Part shown: positions 1-7,300 of the stretch, piece by piece
Numbering within the stretch: the stretch's first letter is position 1
Layout of the letters: every line of letters begins with the position of its first letter
Source: Afipia sp.
Lineage (GTDB): Bacteria > Pseudomonadota > Alphaproteobacteria > Rhizobiales > Xanthobacteraceae
Direction: 5' to 3'
NCBI GenBank assembly: GCA_026400415.1
Contig: JAPLPA010000021.1
Span: forward strand, 1-8,124
Length of the DNA: 8,124 nucleotides
Program-made: the position numbers and the translations under genes
The notes under the pieces: generated by a model
What the model saw: the letters and a program-made list of their open reading frames with translations, nothing else
What the model was told of the DNA's origin: nothing
Databases searched by the model: none

Positions 1-138
1 CAAGAATCTGAAATAGAAAAACTTACGATTCTACAAGGTGTTGGCAGTTCAGAAGTTAAAGGTGTTTTACCGAGAAAAAGAGAAGTGCGCCCGGCTGGAA
101 TCGAACCAGCGACCCTCGATTTAGGAAACCGACATTAA
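1..138 (+). CDS. C-terminal tail of an unidentified protein, possibly an integrase (5' partial)
   Basis: An open frame enters from the left edge in frame 1 and stops at TAA 136-138, giving 45 visible residues. The first 29 or so are ordinary polar/charged sequence beginning QESEIEKLTILQGV. The last 17 or so (RPAGIEPATLDLGNRH) are the antisense reading of the tRNA-Arg fragment at 86-132, so the stop lies just beyond the tRNA-derived segment. Tyrosine integrases of islands that insert into tRNA 3' ends sometimes end inside their own attachment site and so carry such tRNA-antisense tails. That is the reason for suggesting an integrase; no catalytic R-H-R-Y residues are visible in this short tail. 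It could also be a non-coding open frame or the end of an unrelated gene. If it is an integrase, it probably belongs to a neighbouring element on the left. Confidence 0.4.
   Translation, partial: QESEIEKLTILQGVGSSEVKGVLPRKREVRPAGIEPATLDLGNRH
86..132 (-). other. tRNA-Arg(CCU) 3' fragment, probable att-site direct repeat
   Basis: Read on the minus strand this is the 3' part of a tRNA. It has an anticodon arm TCGGT-TTCCTAA-ATCGA (132-116; anticodon CCT; four Watson-Crick pairs plus one G-T). A 5-nt variable loop (115-111) follows, then a perfect T arm GCTGG-TTCGATT-CCAGC (110-94), the acceptor 3' strand CGGGCGC (93-87) and discriminator A (86). No encoded CCA follows. Upstream of the anticodon arm (133 rightwards) there is no D arm and no matching GCGCCCG acceptor strand, so this is not a functional tRNA. 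A 3' tRNA fragment of this size is the usual duplicate left at the distal end of an integrated island. By that logic the DNA to the right (from about 133) is element DNA, and the DNA to the left is chromosome or a second element in tandem. Confidence 0.75.
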
Positions 139-190
139 CAACAATTAATATGCTTTGTTTTACTGGGCTTTATGATTTGGAAACTAAAAG

Positions 191-210
191 CTTGCTACAA
201 TCTTGCTACA
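191..210 (+). repeat. Two tandem copies of CTTGCTACA beside the att remnant
   Basis: CTTGCTACA occurs at 191-199 and again at 202-210, spaced 11 bp (about one helical turn). The pair lies about 60 bp from the tRNA fragment, on the side inferred to be element DNA. Short direct repeats near an attachment site are typical of integrase arm-type or excisionase binding sites, which is the suggested role. The sequence alone does not identify the protein that binds, and chance cannot be excluded for a 9-mer. Confidence 0.4.
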
Positions 211-253
211 TTTAAAAAAAAAGGACCGAGAGTTAACAAGGTGCCTTTGATTA

Positions 254-276
254 TTAAACCTCGCCCAAAGGTTTAA
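254..276. repeat. Perfect 8-bp inverted repeat (hairpin) in non-coding DNA
   Basis: TTAAACCT (254-261) and AGGTTTAA (269-276) are exact reverse complements around a 7-nt loop CGCCCAA. The stem is AT-rich and is followed by AACAATTTC rather than a T-run, so a rho-independent terminator is unlikely. The 9-mer AGGTTTAAC of the right arm (269-277) recurs at 890-898 just upstream of the operon, which hints that the same DNA-binding protein could recognise both. That link is weak. Confidence 0.45.
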
Positions 277-385
277 CAATTTCATTGTATGCAGGCTCTA
301 CATAAGAATGCAAGAAAAAGAAAGTGTCGCTATACCTTAAACCGAGGAAGCACTAGCGCAACCCGCAAAAAGCCCTGAGTACCTT

Positions 386-467
386 GCATCTCAACTAGGG
401 AGCCATCAATTCTCTTACAGTAGGATTAGTGGCGACTGGCTTCAGTCGATAGACTGGCATCTCAACT
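386..467 (+). repeat. 11-bp direct repeat GCATCTCAACT, two copies
   Basis: GCATCTCAACT is present at 386-396 and at 457-467, 71 bp apart start to start, with the hairpin at 433-448 between them. The copies lie in the gene-free stretch. Possible roles are protein binding sites or parts of a structured RNA. No function can be assigned. Confidence 0.35.
433..448. repeat. Perfect 6-bp inverted repeat with 4-nt loop
   Basis: CGACTG (433-438), loop GCTT (439-442), CAGTCG (443-448). This is a compact, stable hairpin if transcribed. The following bases (ATAGACTGG) contain no T-run, so it is not a standard intrinsic terminator. It may be a DNA-binding palindrome or part of a small RNA. Confidence 0.35.
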
Positions 468-589
468 TCAAACCAAGGCATTAACTAATACGCCTTCTAT
501 TTTGTAGCCAGCAGGTCAATCCTCACCCGCCCCCTTTCCATACAACATACTTTAACGACATTTTAACTTACCATAAGGATTTCAAGCCC

Positions 590-868
590 ATGAAACCCAA
601 AGAACGTTTTCGGCTCAGAGCTAATCATTACAAATTACCTTATCTTCCAATAGGCACCGTCATCGCCTTCGAATCCAACTGTGTTCTCTCTGCAATGTTT
701 CGAGACTTTTTTGAGCACATCAATCAATTCCTTCACAATGTTGAGTGGATCGAATACTACTTGCGGGAACTCCATACATGCCCACCTTGTATTGAAAATT
801 ATAGCGCAACCTTCGCTATCCTATTTTCCTTGCTAATAGATTTCAAATCACCTAAGTTTATTTTATAA
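590..868 (+). CDS. Small hypothetical protein, 92 aa
   Basis: Open frame from ATG 590 to TAA 866-868, preceded by AAGGA (575-579) at 10 nt, an acceptable ribosome binding site. The protein starts basic (MKPKERFRLR) and has aromatic-rich helical-looking stretches (about residues 36-60). It carries a CPPC pair (Cys64, Cys67) and a third cysteine (Cys31), with a hydrophobic segment at about 71-83 that is short for a full membrane span. I do not recognise the family. It shows no clear helix-turn-helix, although its place upstream of a promoter with operator-like repeats would suit a regulator. Base use is AT-rich, unlike the operon downstream. The promoter of that operon overlaps the last codons. 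It could be a real small gene, a decayed fragment, or a chance frame in AT-rich DNA. Confidence 0.4.
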   Translation: MKPKERFRLRANHYKLPYLPIGTVIAFESNCVLSAMFRDFFEHINQFLHNVEWIEYYLRELHTCPPCIENYSATFAILFSLLIDFKSPKFIL

Positions 869-869
869 T
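842..869 (+). promoter_or_regulatory. Putative sigma-70 promoter of the three-gene operon
   Basis: A perfect -10 hexamer TATAAT lies at 864-869. The best -35 candidate is TTCAAA at 842-847 (4 of 6 consensus bases) with a 16-bp spacer. Transcription would begin near 876, leaving a leader of about 38 nt before ATG 914. The weak -35 and the repeats flanking the -10 box suggest a controlled promoter. The promoter overlaps the end of the small ORF at 590-868; the stop codon of that ORF lies inside the -10 box. Confidence 0.5.
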
Positions 870-890
870 TTTGCAAATCACCTAAGTTTA
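844..890 (+). repeat. Twin 17-bp direct repeats around the -10 box (putative operators)
   Basis: CAAATCACCTAAGTTTA is found exactly at 844-860 and 874-890, 30 bp apart (about three helical turns, so the same DNA face). The first copy overlaps the -35/spacer region; the second covers the predicted start of transcription. The second copy runs into a near-palindrome CCTAA-GT-TTAGG (881-892). The bases on both sides differ between copies, so the repeat unit is exactly 17 bp. The position is what one expects of a repressor binding pair. An alternative is a small local duplication without regulatory meaning. Confidence 0.55.
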
Positions 891-902
891 GGTTTAACCC
901 TA

Positions 903-907
903 AAAGG
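903..907 (+). promoter_or_regulatory. Ribosome binding site of the first operon gene
   Basis: AAAGG at 903-907 lies 6 nt before ATG 914 and 9 nt before the second ATG at 917, so either of the two consecutive methionine codons could be the true start. The site sits in the right arm of a small inverted repeat, TAACC (895-899) and GGTTA (906-910), which could partly mask it in the mRNA. Confidence 0.5.
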
Positions 908-913
908 TTAGTT

Positions 914-2848
914 ATGATGCCGAACGAACAACTTGTAAATCTCACTCAACTACAAAGCGAAGCACTGCCTGCTAGCGATTGGGTCCGTTTTCTTCGCTCT
1001 TATGGCCCAACCCCGACCAATCTAAATCTGTACGATGAGCACGTCACGGGTGCGCTCCGGCGGTCAAAGGTTAAGCCCATCACGCTTTCGAGCCCTTTAC
1101 TCGATAAGATCAAGGAGCGGTTGGCGTCAGGCAAGCCCGGGTCAATTTTAATTGCGGGCACTGCCGGCGACGGCAAGACTTACCATTGTCGCAGCCTTTG
1201 GAGCTTTCTTGGTGGTTCGGACAAGGAGTGGTCTAATAACGACTCTACTTTAAAGGAGCTCACCCTTGCCGATGGGCGGCGGGCGGTCTTTGTTAAGGAT
1301 CTGAGCGAACTCAGCGACGACCAGAGCGATGAGTCGCTGGCTATCATGGAGCGAACTGTGTTCGGCGATGTGGACGATTCAATTGTCATTGTGGCGGCCA
1401 ACCATGGACAAATCCTCAAACGCTTAGGCGACCTTGGCGCTCGCCAGAAGCGCGTTCACCCGTTGCACAAGCACATTCAAGACACTTTCTTGCTCAGCGG
1501 TATTCCAATGGACCGTTTAGCCATCTTCGACTTGAGCCGTACTACCAACCGCAGTTCCTTGGAAGAAGTGCTCAAAGCCGTCGCCGGCCATGAAGAGTGG
1601 AATAAATGCTCGCGGTGTACGCTGCAGCAGGATGGCCGCATATGCCCCATCTCGGAGAACCGCACCCGCCTTTTGGGCGAAGCCGACGACGAGGTGTTCG
1701 CCAGCAGGCTCGGCGATTTGGTGGAAGTTGCCCGTCTCAACGGCTCACACCTTCCCGTGCGCGACATGTTAGCGCTCGTTGCCAACATGATCTTGGGCCA
1801 CAACTATAAGGAAACCAAGGAAGGCCTTATGGCTTGCTCCGACATCGCCAGCATACAGGAGTCAGGATCGTTGGAAAAGGGGAGCCTTTATGGCAACGTG
1901 TTCGGAGCAAATTTGCCGACGCGACGCGCCATGGATCGACCGGTGTTCAAGGTTCTTTCCTCGTTCGGAATAGGCGAAGAGACCACTAATAGCGCCGATG
2001 GCTTGTTGGTGTATGGTAGTGGCGACGCCAAGAATGGCGACGCCAAACTTGCGCCAGCCTTCTTGCGTCTTGTGGCGAACGACTCGGTGTATGGCGCGAC
2101 TGCGTCATATATGGCGATGCAAAAGCAATACCTCGAGGGCGAAGACAGCGCTCGGTTGGATGGCGGAGCTGATAAATTTTTGGATCTACTCGTAGCCCAG
2201 CGCCGCCGTCTCTTCTTCACGCTGCCTTCTGCGGAAATCAATTATGGGCATTGGGGTTTGACTGCCTTCCGATTTGCCGGCGATTACCTAAAGATGTCCT
2301 ATGCATTGATCGCCAAGAAGGCGGTGGAAGAGGCGACCCGCGAATTGTTAGTGCGAGGCCTCAACCGCATTATGACAGGTTTGCTGATCGACAACACCGA
2401 CAAGATTTTTGTTGCCAGCTCTGGAGGGTTCACTCAGTCGAAAGTCTGCGTGCTCTGCGACACCGAGGCTCCCGCGCGCCGCACTGGTGGTGTAGGCATG
2501 AGTGTCAAGCACGACCCGCAGTCCGAGCGCCCGCAGTTGGACATCGCTTTGGCGCCCGGCTCTGGCAACTCCGTGACATTCAGCCTTACCCCTGTGCGCT
2601 TTGAGTTCCTGTGCCGAGTCTCCGAAGGTGCATTGCCAGGTAGCTTCTCTAATGAGTGCTTGGAAGACATGCTCGCCTTCAAAGCCAAGTTGCTACGTAA
2701 GGCCGAGCTCATCCGTACTCAGCGGGGAGCAGAAGATGAAGAAGAAGAGGTAGGCGCTGGAGACGGCGCGTTGACCTTAAATTTTATTGAAATTGAACAG
2801 AACGGGCACGGTTTTGCCCGGCCAGTGACAGTGAGGATCGACGCATGA
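914..2848 (+). CDS. P-loop ATPase, DptF-like first subunit of a defence module
   Basis: 644 aa. A clear Walker A motif GTAGDGKT lies at residues 82-89 after the strand SILIA. Candidate following elements are a Walker B-like strand AVFVKDLSEL (about 124-133) and a sensor-1-like IVIVAANHG (157-164), consistent with an AAA+/STAND-type NTPase core. A cysteine cluster follows: Cys232-x2-Cys235 and Cys244, with His226 nearby, a plausible zinc-binding insertion. The C-terminal half has no domain I recognise and carries an acidic run at about 607-613. The start is supported by AAAGG at 903-907. The stop overlaps the next start by four bases (ATGA). ATPase first, mid-size protein second and giant protein third resembles the DptF-DptG-DptH (DndFGH) and SspFGH restriction modules, which act against DNA lacking phosphorothioate. 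The ATPase call is firm; the DptF-like assignment is an inference from context. Confidence 0.8.
   Translation: MMPNEQLVNLTQLQSEALPASDWVRFLRSYGPTPTNLNLYDEHVTGALRRSKVKPITLSSPLLDKIKERLASGKPGSILIAGTAGDGKTYHCRSLWSFLGGSDKEWSNNDSTLKELTLADGRRAVFVKDLSELSDDQSDESLAIMERTVFGDVDDSIVIVAANHGQILKRLGDLGARQKRVHPLHKHIQDTFLLSGIPMDRLAIFDLSRTTNRSSLEEVLKAVAGHEEWNKCSRCTLQQDGRICPISENRTRLLGEADDEVFASRLGDLVEVARLNGSHLPVRDMLALVANMILGHNYKETKEGLMACSDIASIQESGSLEKGSLYGNVFGANLPTRRAMDRPVFKVLSSFGIGEETTNSADGLLVYGSGDAKNGDAKLAPAFLRLVANDSVYGATASYMAMQKQYLEGEDSARLDGGADKFLDLLVAQRRRLFFTLPSAEINYGHWGLTAFRFAGDYLKMSYALIAKKAVEEATRELLVRGLNRIMTGLLIDNTDKIFVASSGGFTQSKVCVLCDTEAPARRTGGVGMSVKHDPQSERPQLDIALAPGSGNSVTFSLTPVRFEFLCRVSEGALPGSFSNECLEDMLAFKAKLLRKAELIRTQRGAEDEEEEVGAGDGALTLNFIEIEQNGHGFARPVTVRIDA
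2021..2050 (+). repeat. Short in-frame tandem duplication inside the ATPase gene
   Basis: Two 15-bp units at 2021-2035 and 2036-2050 share their first 11 bases (GGCGACGCCAA) and encode GDAKN-GDAKL (residues 370-379). This is a small polar loop duplication that keeps frame. It may vary between relatives and has no evident function. Confidence 0.45.
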
Positions 2849-4374
2849 GGCCCACGATTGACAATGTTAAATTCGCTGTTGACGAGCACATCTGGGGCCA
2901 CCGCTTATATGACGAGCAGTTGCCGCACCTAACGGTGCTGGAGTTTCTTGGCGTTCTTGGCTCGAACTTGGACAATCCCTTAGTGGCTGGTCCCGAAGAT
3001 AAGGTCAAGTATCAACCCCAGCGTCAGATCCGCTTGCGAGGCCTGCTGTTTAATAACCCGTATGTTGATTCGGTGCGAGACAAGGATATCTCGGACGATG
3101 AAAAGTGGAAGGTGTGGAAAGTTCACTTTGCCCAAGATTCTACCAAGATGGGCGATGAGGACATGGATTACCTGCGGAATGTATTCACCAAGTTCGACGA
3201 CTTCGCTAAAGCCATCGAGCTACTGCGATCGTCAGCGTTTGAGTCTCGCAGTAACAAGCGCTGGAGCTCAAAATTCGTTTTTCCCTTCGGTCCCGACGCC
3301 CTATTTGAAGATTTGCGCGTCGACTTAGATGGCGCTGTCCCTTCCAATGACCGGAGATTTTTTGCACGCACAGGAGAACTCCTGTATTTGATGTTGAGCC
3401 GCGCGAAGCGCGGAGAAGAGTTGGGTAAAATACTGGTCAAGCGTCTTTTTAACAGGAGCCTCCCCATGAACCGGTTGGTTCGCGCATTGCAGGGTCCGGT
3501 TCAGCCTGCGCCGAATTCTCGCTTTCTCGGCTACTTACCTTACGTGAGGCATCCGCGCTTCGATTTGCTGTGCGAGGATTGGCTAGAAATTCTGTCCCGT
3601 GACATGCCAATATACGATGCGTTGGATCACCTAATCACCAGCGCCGGTTTAAATTTGCTCCTGTACTTCCTCGAGTGCGCCAAGTCCGCCTCGTGCGAAG
3701 TGGAGCCTGTTGAGTTCATTTGCGAAATCGTATCCAAGGAGCGCACCAAGTTGCGCGCATTGTCCGGTGACTCCTATCAGTCTAATCAGGCTCTTTCTCA
3801 GAAGGCGATCAAGGTTTCGGTGGAAAGCATCAAGCTTACAGGCGAATGGGCCAGTGCGCTGAAGTCCGACTACCCGGACGCTGAGTGTGCCAAACTCATG
3901 CGGGCTTGGTTCCAATGGCCATCGGCCGATGGCGACGATGACGGTGAAGGTGGTGGCAAGTCAGGCAACGAGCTCGTCAAGCAATTGGCTGAAAAAGTTG
4001 AAAAAAGGCACGATGATCACGTCGGCAAAATTCATTCTGCTTGGGCCAAGTCCATCGGACTAAGTTCGCGTCGACTTTCCCGCCGCATGCGGTACGCGCC
4101 CAACGACCGGTTGCTCAAAACTATTGTGGTGACGCTAGTCAAGGACCGTATGCAATTTGATAAGTTCCTACATGTGCTGAAAGAGAGGTATGGCTTGGTC
4201 ATCGGCGACGCGGAAGGGGCGAGGCTGGTTTTGGATAAAAAGGTTGATCAAGAAGCCTTGAGCGAGAATCAGAGTAATTTAGAATCTAGGCTGGTCGGCC
4301 TTGGACTTTTACTCAAGCTCTCTGACTCGTGTTCATTTGTAGAGAATCCATTTGGTACAAGGGGAGAAGAATAA
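2845..4374 (+). CDS. 509-aa defence-module protein with probable winged-helix C-terminus (DptG-like position)
   Basis: The start codon overlaps the upstream stop as ATGA. GTGAGGA (2831-2837) gives a good ribosome binding site 7 nt before it, so translation is probably coupled. No nucleotide-binding or catalytic motif is visible. A conserved-looking block lies at residues 139-185 (RWSSKFVFPFGP, then NDRRFFARTGELLYLML), rich in aromatics. An acidic, glycine-rich linker (SADGDDDGEGGGKSG, about 360-374) separates this from a C-terminal segment (about 418-503). That segment reads like a winged helix: helices around LLKTIVVTLV and FDKFLHVLKERYG, then a further helix ending in LGLLLKLSDSCSFVENPF. 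A DNA- or partner-binding adaptor role between the ATPase and the giant protein is inferred. By gene order it occupies the DptG/SspG place, but I cannot confirm homology by eye. Confidence 0.75.
   Translation: MRPTIDNVKFAVDEHIWGHRLYDEQLPHLTVLEFLGVLGSNLDNPLVAGPEDKVKYQPQRQIRLRGLLFNNPYVDSVRDKDISDDEKWKVWKVHFAQDSTKMGDEDMDYLRNVFTKFDDFAKAIELLRSSAFESRSNKRWSSKFVFPFGPDALFEDLRVDLDGAVPSNDRRFFARTGELLYLMLSRAKRGEELGKILVKRLFNRSLPMNRLVRALQGPVQPAPNSRFLGYLPYVRHPRFDLLCEDWLEILSRDMPIYDALDHLITSAGLNLLLYFLECAKSASCEVEPVEFICEIVSKERTKLRALSGDSYQSNQALSQKAIKVSVESIKLTGEWASALKSDYPDAECAKLMRAWFQWPSADGDDDGEGGGKSGNELVKQLAEKVEKRHDDHVGKIHSAWAKSIGLSSRRLSRRMRYAPNDRLLKTIVVTLVKDRMQFDKFLHVLKERYGLVIGDAEGARLVLDKKVDQEALSENQSNLESRLVGLGLLLKLSDSCSFVENPFGTRGEE
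4360..4366 (+). promoter_or_regulatory. Ribosome binding site and TAATG junction deciding the start of the third gene
   Basis: AGGGGAG at 4360-4366 lies 7 nt before ATG 4374, the strongest Shine-Dalgarno match in the window. The upstream stop TAA (4372-4374) shares its last base with the start codon (TAATG), an arrangement typical of translational reinitiation. This fixes the start of the giant gene and argues for matched expression with the 509-aa protein. Confidence 0.7.
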
Positions 4375-7300
4375 TGCTGACGGATCGTATCATTGGTCGC
4401 GTTGGCGCCGATATCCTTTTGAGCAGGCTTACCGATTCGAGGCAAGCCGATGCCAAGCAAAACGACAGTGCTGCGCTGTTCCGGCTCGACAAACTTTCCT
4501 CCGTTCAAATCGCTTCGATCGTCCGCGAAATTTTAAAGAACCCCGAGCTTTCGGCCAAGGTAGACTTGAAGATCCCAGCTTCTTTGGTGAAGGGTGAAGG
4601 CTTGCCCGAAGAGGCATTGACTACGCTTAATGCGGGAGCGGTGCGTAACTCAGGCACCGACAAGGAAGCCTTGCTAACCGCCAATGGCAACGAGCATAAC
4701 TTGGCCGACACGTTGGGCCACGTCACGGCATTGGGGGCCAAGGAATTGCGCGAGGACGCAGACGCGTGGGTTAAGGCAACCTGCCATGTCTCAGAGGTAG
4801 CTCCCACGCCCGAAGATCGTCTGGTCATGGGTTCTGCATTGCGGGGATTGATTGCAGCCACCGACTTGTCGCTGATACAGCTTGGCGAATTCTGCTGGAA
4901 AGTCAGTGAGGCCATTTCACACAGGGGCCACCCCATTCGAGATGCCATCGGTTGGAGCTTGCCGTATGTGGGCTTACCGCGGGACACGTCGTTCTTTTCA
5001 AGCACGAAAACCTATGGGGCGGCATGGGCTCCATGGCGCAAGGCTTTTGAGAAGCTAATCTCCACCCGGGCTCCGTTGCTCAAGAAGGAGCGTGCGAACG
5101 GCCAGCCGCTAGATCCCGAAGAAATGAAGCAGCGTTTGAAAGAAAATGCTGAGTCCATTCAGGACACTGTTCGTGAGACGCTGGAAGTTTTCATCAGCGC
5201 CCCCACCGGAGACGAGGCCACCGCCAACAAGCTGGTTTTGTTGGAGTGGGAGAAGGATGGCGTCCATTACATTTTTGATAAGCCACGCGAGCGTCAGTTA
5301 GGCTTGGCGGATTCGACCCTCCATTTTTTCGAACACGGCTGCAAAGACTCCGAAGTTCTTGTTGAGACGTGGCGCAAGCACCTTGAAGACTTGAAGACGC
5401 GGGAGAAGCGTTCCGAGTGGAACGATGACGACGAAGCATTCTTTTCCATTCATCGCCGCTATTTGGAGGAAGACGCCAAGCTGCACAGCCGCTGGGAGAA
5501 GGTGGTCTTTGGTAAGCCTATCGAGTGTCATGATTTTCTGGATGGATTCGTCAGCGTCGCCCATAGCCTTGTGGTTCGCGCCGGCAAGGACCAGGGCGAC
5601 CTTTTCCTGCGACTTCGTGTCAGCAAGGGGCGGAAGGCATGGCGCGAAAAATTTAATTGTGATGTCGGCGCATACTTTTCGGTAATGTACCGCGGACTTA
5701 GTAAGCTCATGGGATCTAAGGCCGAATGGACGCTCGATGGAATGGGGGCGGCGAAGCTTCCTAGTCCTCTGTTCAACTATCCAGATTTCTTCGTTGAGGA
5801 AAAGAAAATCCGTAAGGGTAAATTAAAGCCGGTCGTTTCACTGGCCAAAGCCTCGGTCCAAATCAAATTCGAAGTATCTCTGATTCAAGGCAAGCGCGGG
5901 CCTGAGCTTCAACGAACTCAGCTTGTTTGGAACTTCCGCCCAGAGTCTATCGGGCTTTCCATGGTTGAGGACATGCGCCGCTTGGCTGAAAAGGGTTCGG
6001 TTGGTTGCACCGAGGTTCCCCGCAGGCTAGTAAGCAAGAAAGGCGGGGTGCAAAGCGTGTCGCTGCTAGACACCACTACACTCGAGGCCACTTTTGCGCG
6101 TGATGCCGGATCCCTTGTGCCACCATCGAGTAGGCTTCCAAAGATGAGTTTGGACATCAATCGCCGAATCACTGACTTATTCGATGATGGGCGTTTGACC
6201 AAGGAACAGCGCGACGAACTGAGATTAGCTTGGGATCATTTCGAGGCCGACTACATCAAGGCCATGGAAGACTTCCTCACCATTGGCCTTCACAGCGAAG
6301 CCGTCATGCGGCAAGCTGACTCGTTTGCGGATTTGCTTCGATCCTTGGCGGTCCACGCTCGTGGCGATGTTTGTCGCTCCAAGCTGGTTGCAAAGGTATT
6401 GTCCATCGGTACCGTTCTCGTCGGTGGGGATCAAGCATCATTGATCATTCCACCATGGCATCCTGAGCGGATGAAGGCATTGGCTGTCAAGACTCGCCGT
6501 GTGGCTGGGCTCGTGACGCACATCCTTGGCAATAAAGATTTGCTATTCGGCGACAGCAGGATTTTTTTTCGCGAGTTCTCCGAGGAGCTAGCCCACCCGT
6601 TCTATCCGGAGATCGCAGTCGTCCAGCGTACGGGAGCACCAGTGCTGGTATCTGAAACCAGTACGGTCAACGGATACAGTCTGTTGGAGCGGCCTGTACG
6701 TGGCGAATCGGATTCGCTCACCGACGTGGATCCAACGGCTGCGGCAAAGCAGTTGCGCGACCTGCTCGAACGCTATGTGGGTTTGCAACCCCACGAGGCT
6801 AGCAATCTTGGCGTTCTGTTGTTCAATGCCGATGCGGCCGAACTGCCACTTGCCGTGGTTCATGAGTTGGCAGGCATGCAGACCGAGAGCAACATTCAAT
6901 GCAACGTTTCAGTCCGCCACCGCGACCCTTCAAAGCTGCGTTCCGTTTATGCCGAGCTGGTAACCAAATCGGGCGATGATCCCGATCTGCCCGTTGTGAG
7001 CGAGACCTCCGATAACTTTATCTCCAAGCTGCGAATCGCGGTGCTTCCTGCGGCAATGACTCCGCACAATGCCAACGACGGCTTTCGTCCTTATGACGTG
7101 GCGTTTCTTCACGATGTGGTCTCTCGCACGGCGGGAATGGAATGGATCCAGGTGGACTGGACTAATGAGAGGCCAGCATTGGAGCATGTTCCAGCCCGCT
7201 GGTCTTATCGCAGTGTTTCCGGAGAGAACGAGCTCAAATCCACAACCTTCTTGACCTGCCCTCGGCAAACGGCATCGGGCTGGGCTTATGTGGACGCAGT

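Larger units (their letters stand above)
139..589. other. AT-rich region without a convincing gene
   Basis: About 450 bases between the att remnant and the small ORF at 590. I see no reading frame of useful length with a ribosome binding site on either strand. The stretch contains two tandem 9-mers (191-210), two perfect inverted repeats (254-276 and 433-448) and an 11-bp direct repeat (386-396 and 457-467). Neither hairpin is followed by a T-run, so neither is a convincing intrinsic terminator. Island ends commonly hold integrase and excisionase binding sites, and a small RNA is also possible, but nothing here proves either. Confidence 0.6.

Noticed and set aside
86..170. A complete, functional tRNA gene on the minus strand
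   Set aside because: The D arm and the 5' acceptor strand matching CGGGCGC are absent to the right of 133, so only the 3' part is present.
254..448. Rho-independent terminators at the two hairpins
   Set aside because: Neither stem is followed by a run of T on either strand at the right distance, and the longer stem is AT-rich.
590..868. Thioredoxin-like protein because of the CPPC motif
   Set aside because: The motif is near the C-terminal third, without the surrounding thioredoxin-fold pattern, and the frame may not even be coding.
844..890. A small CRISPR array
   Set aside because: There are only two 17-bp copies with a 13-bp gap containing a TATAAT box; repeat and spacer lengths do not fit and no cas genes are seen.
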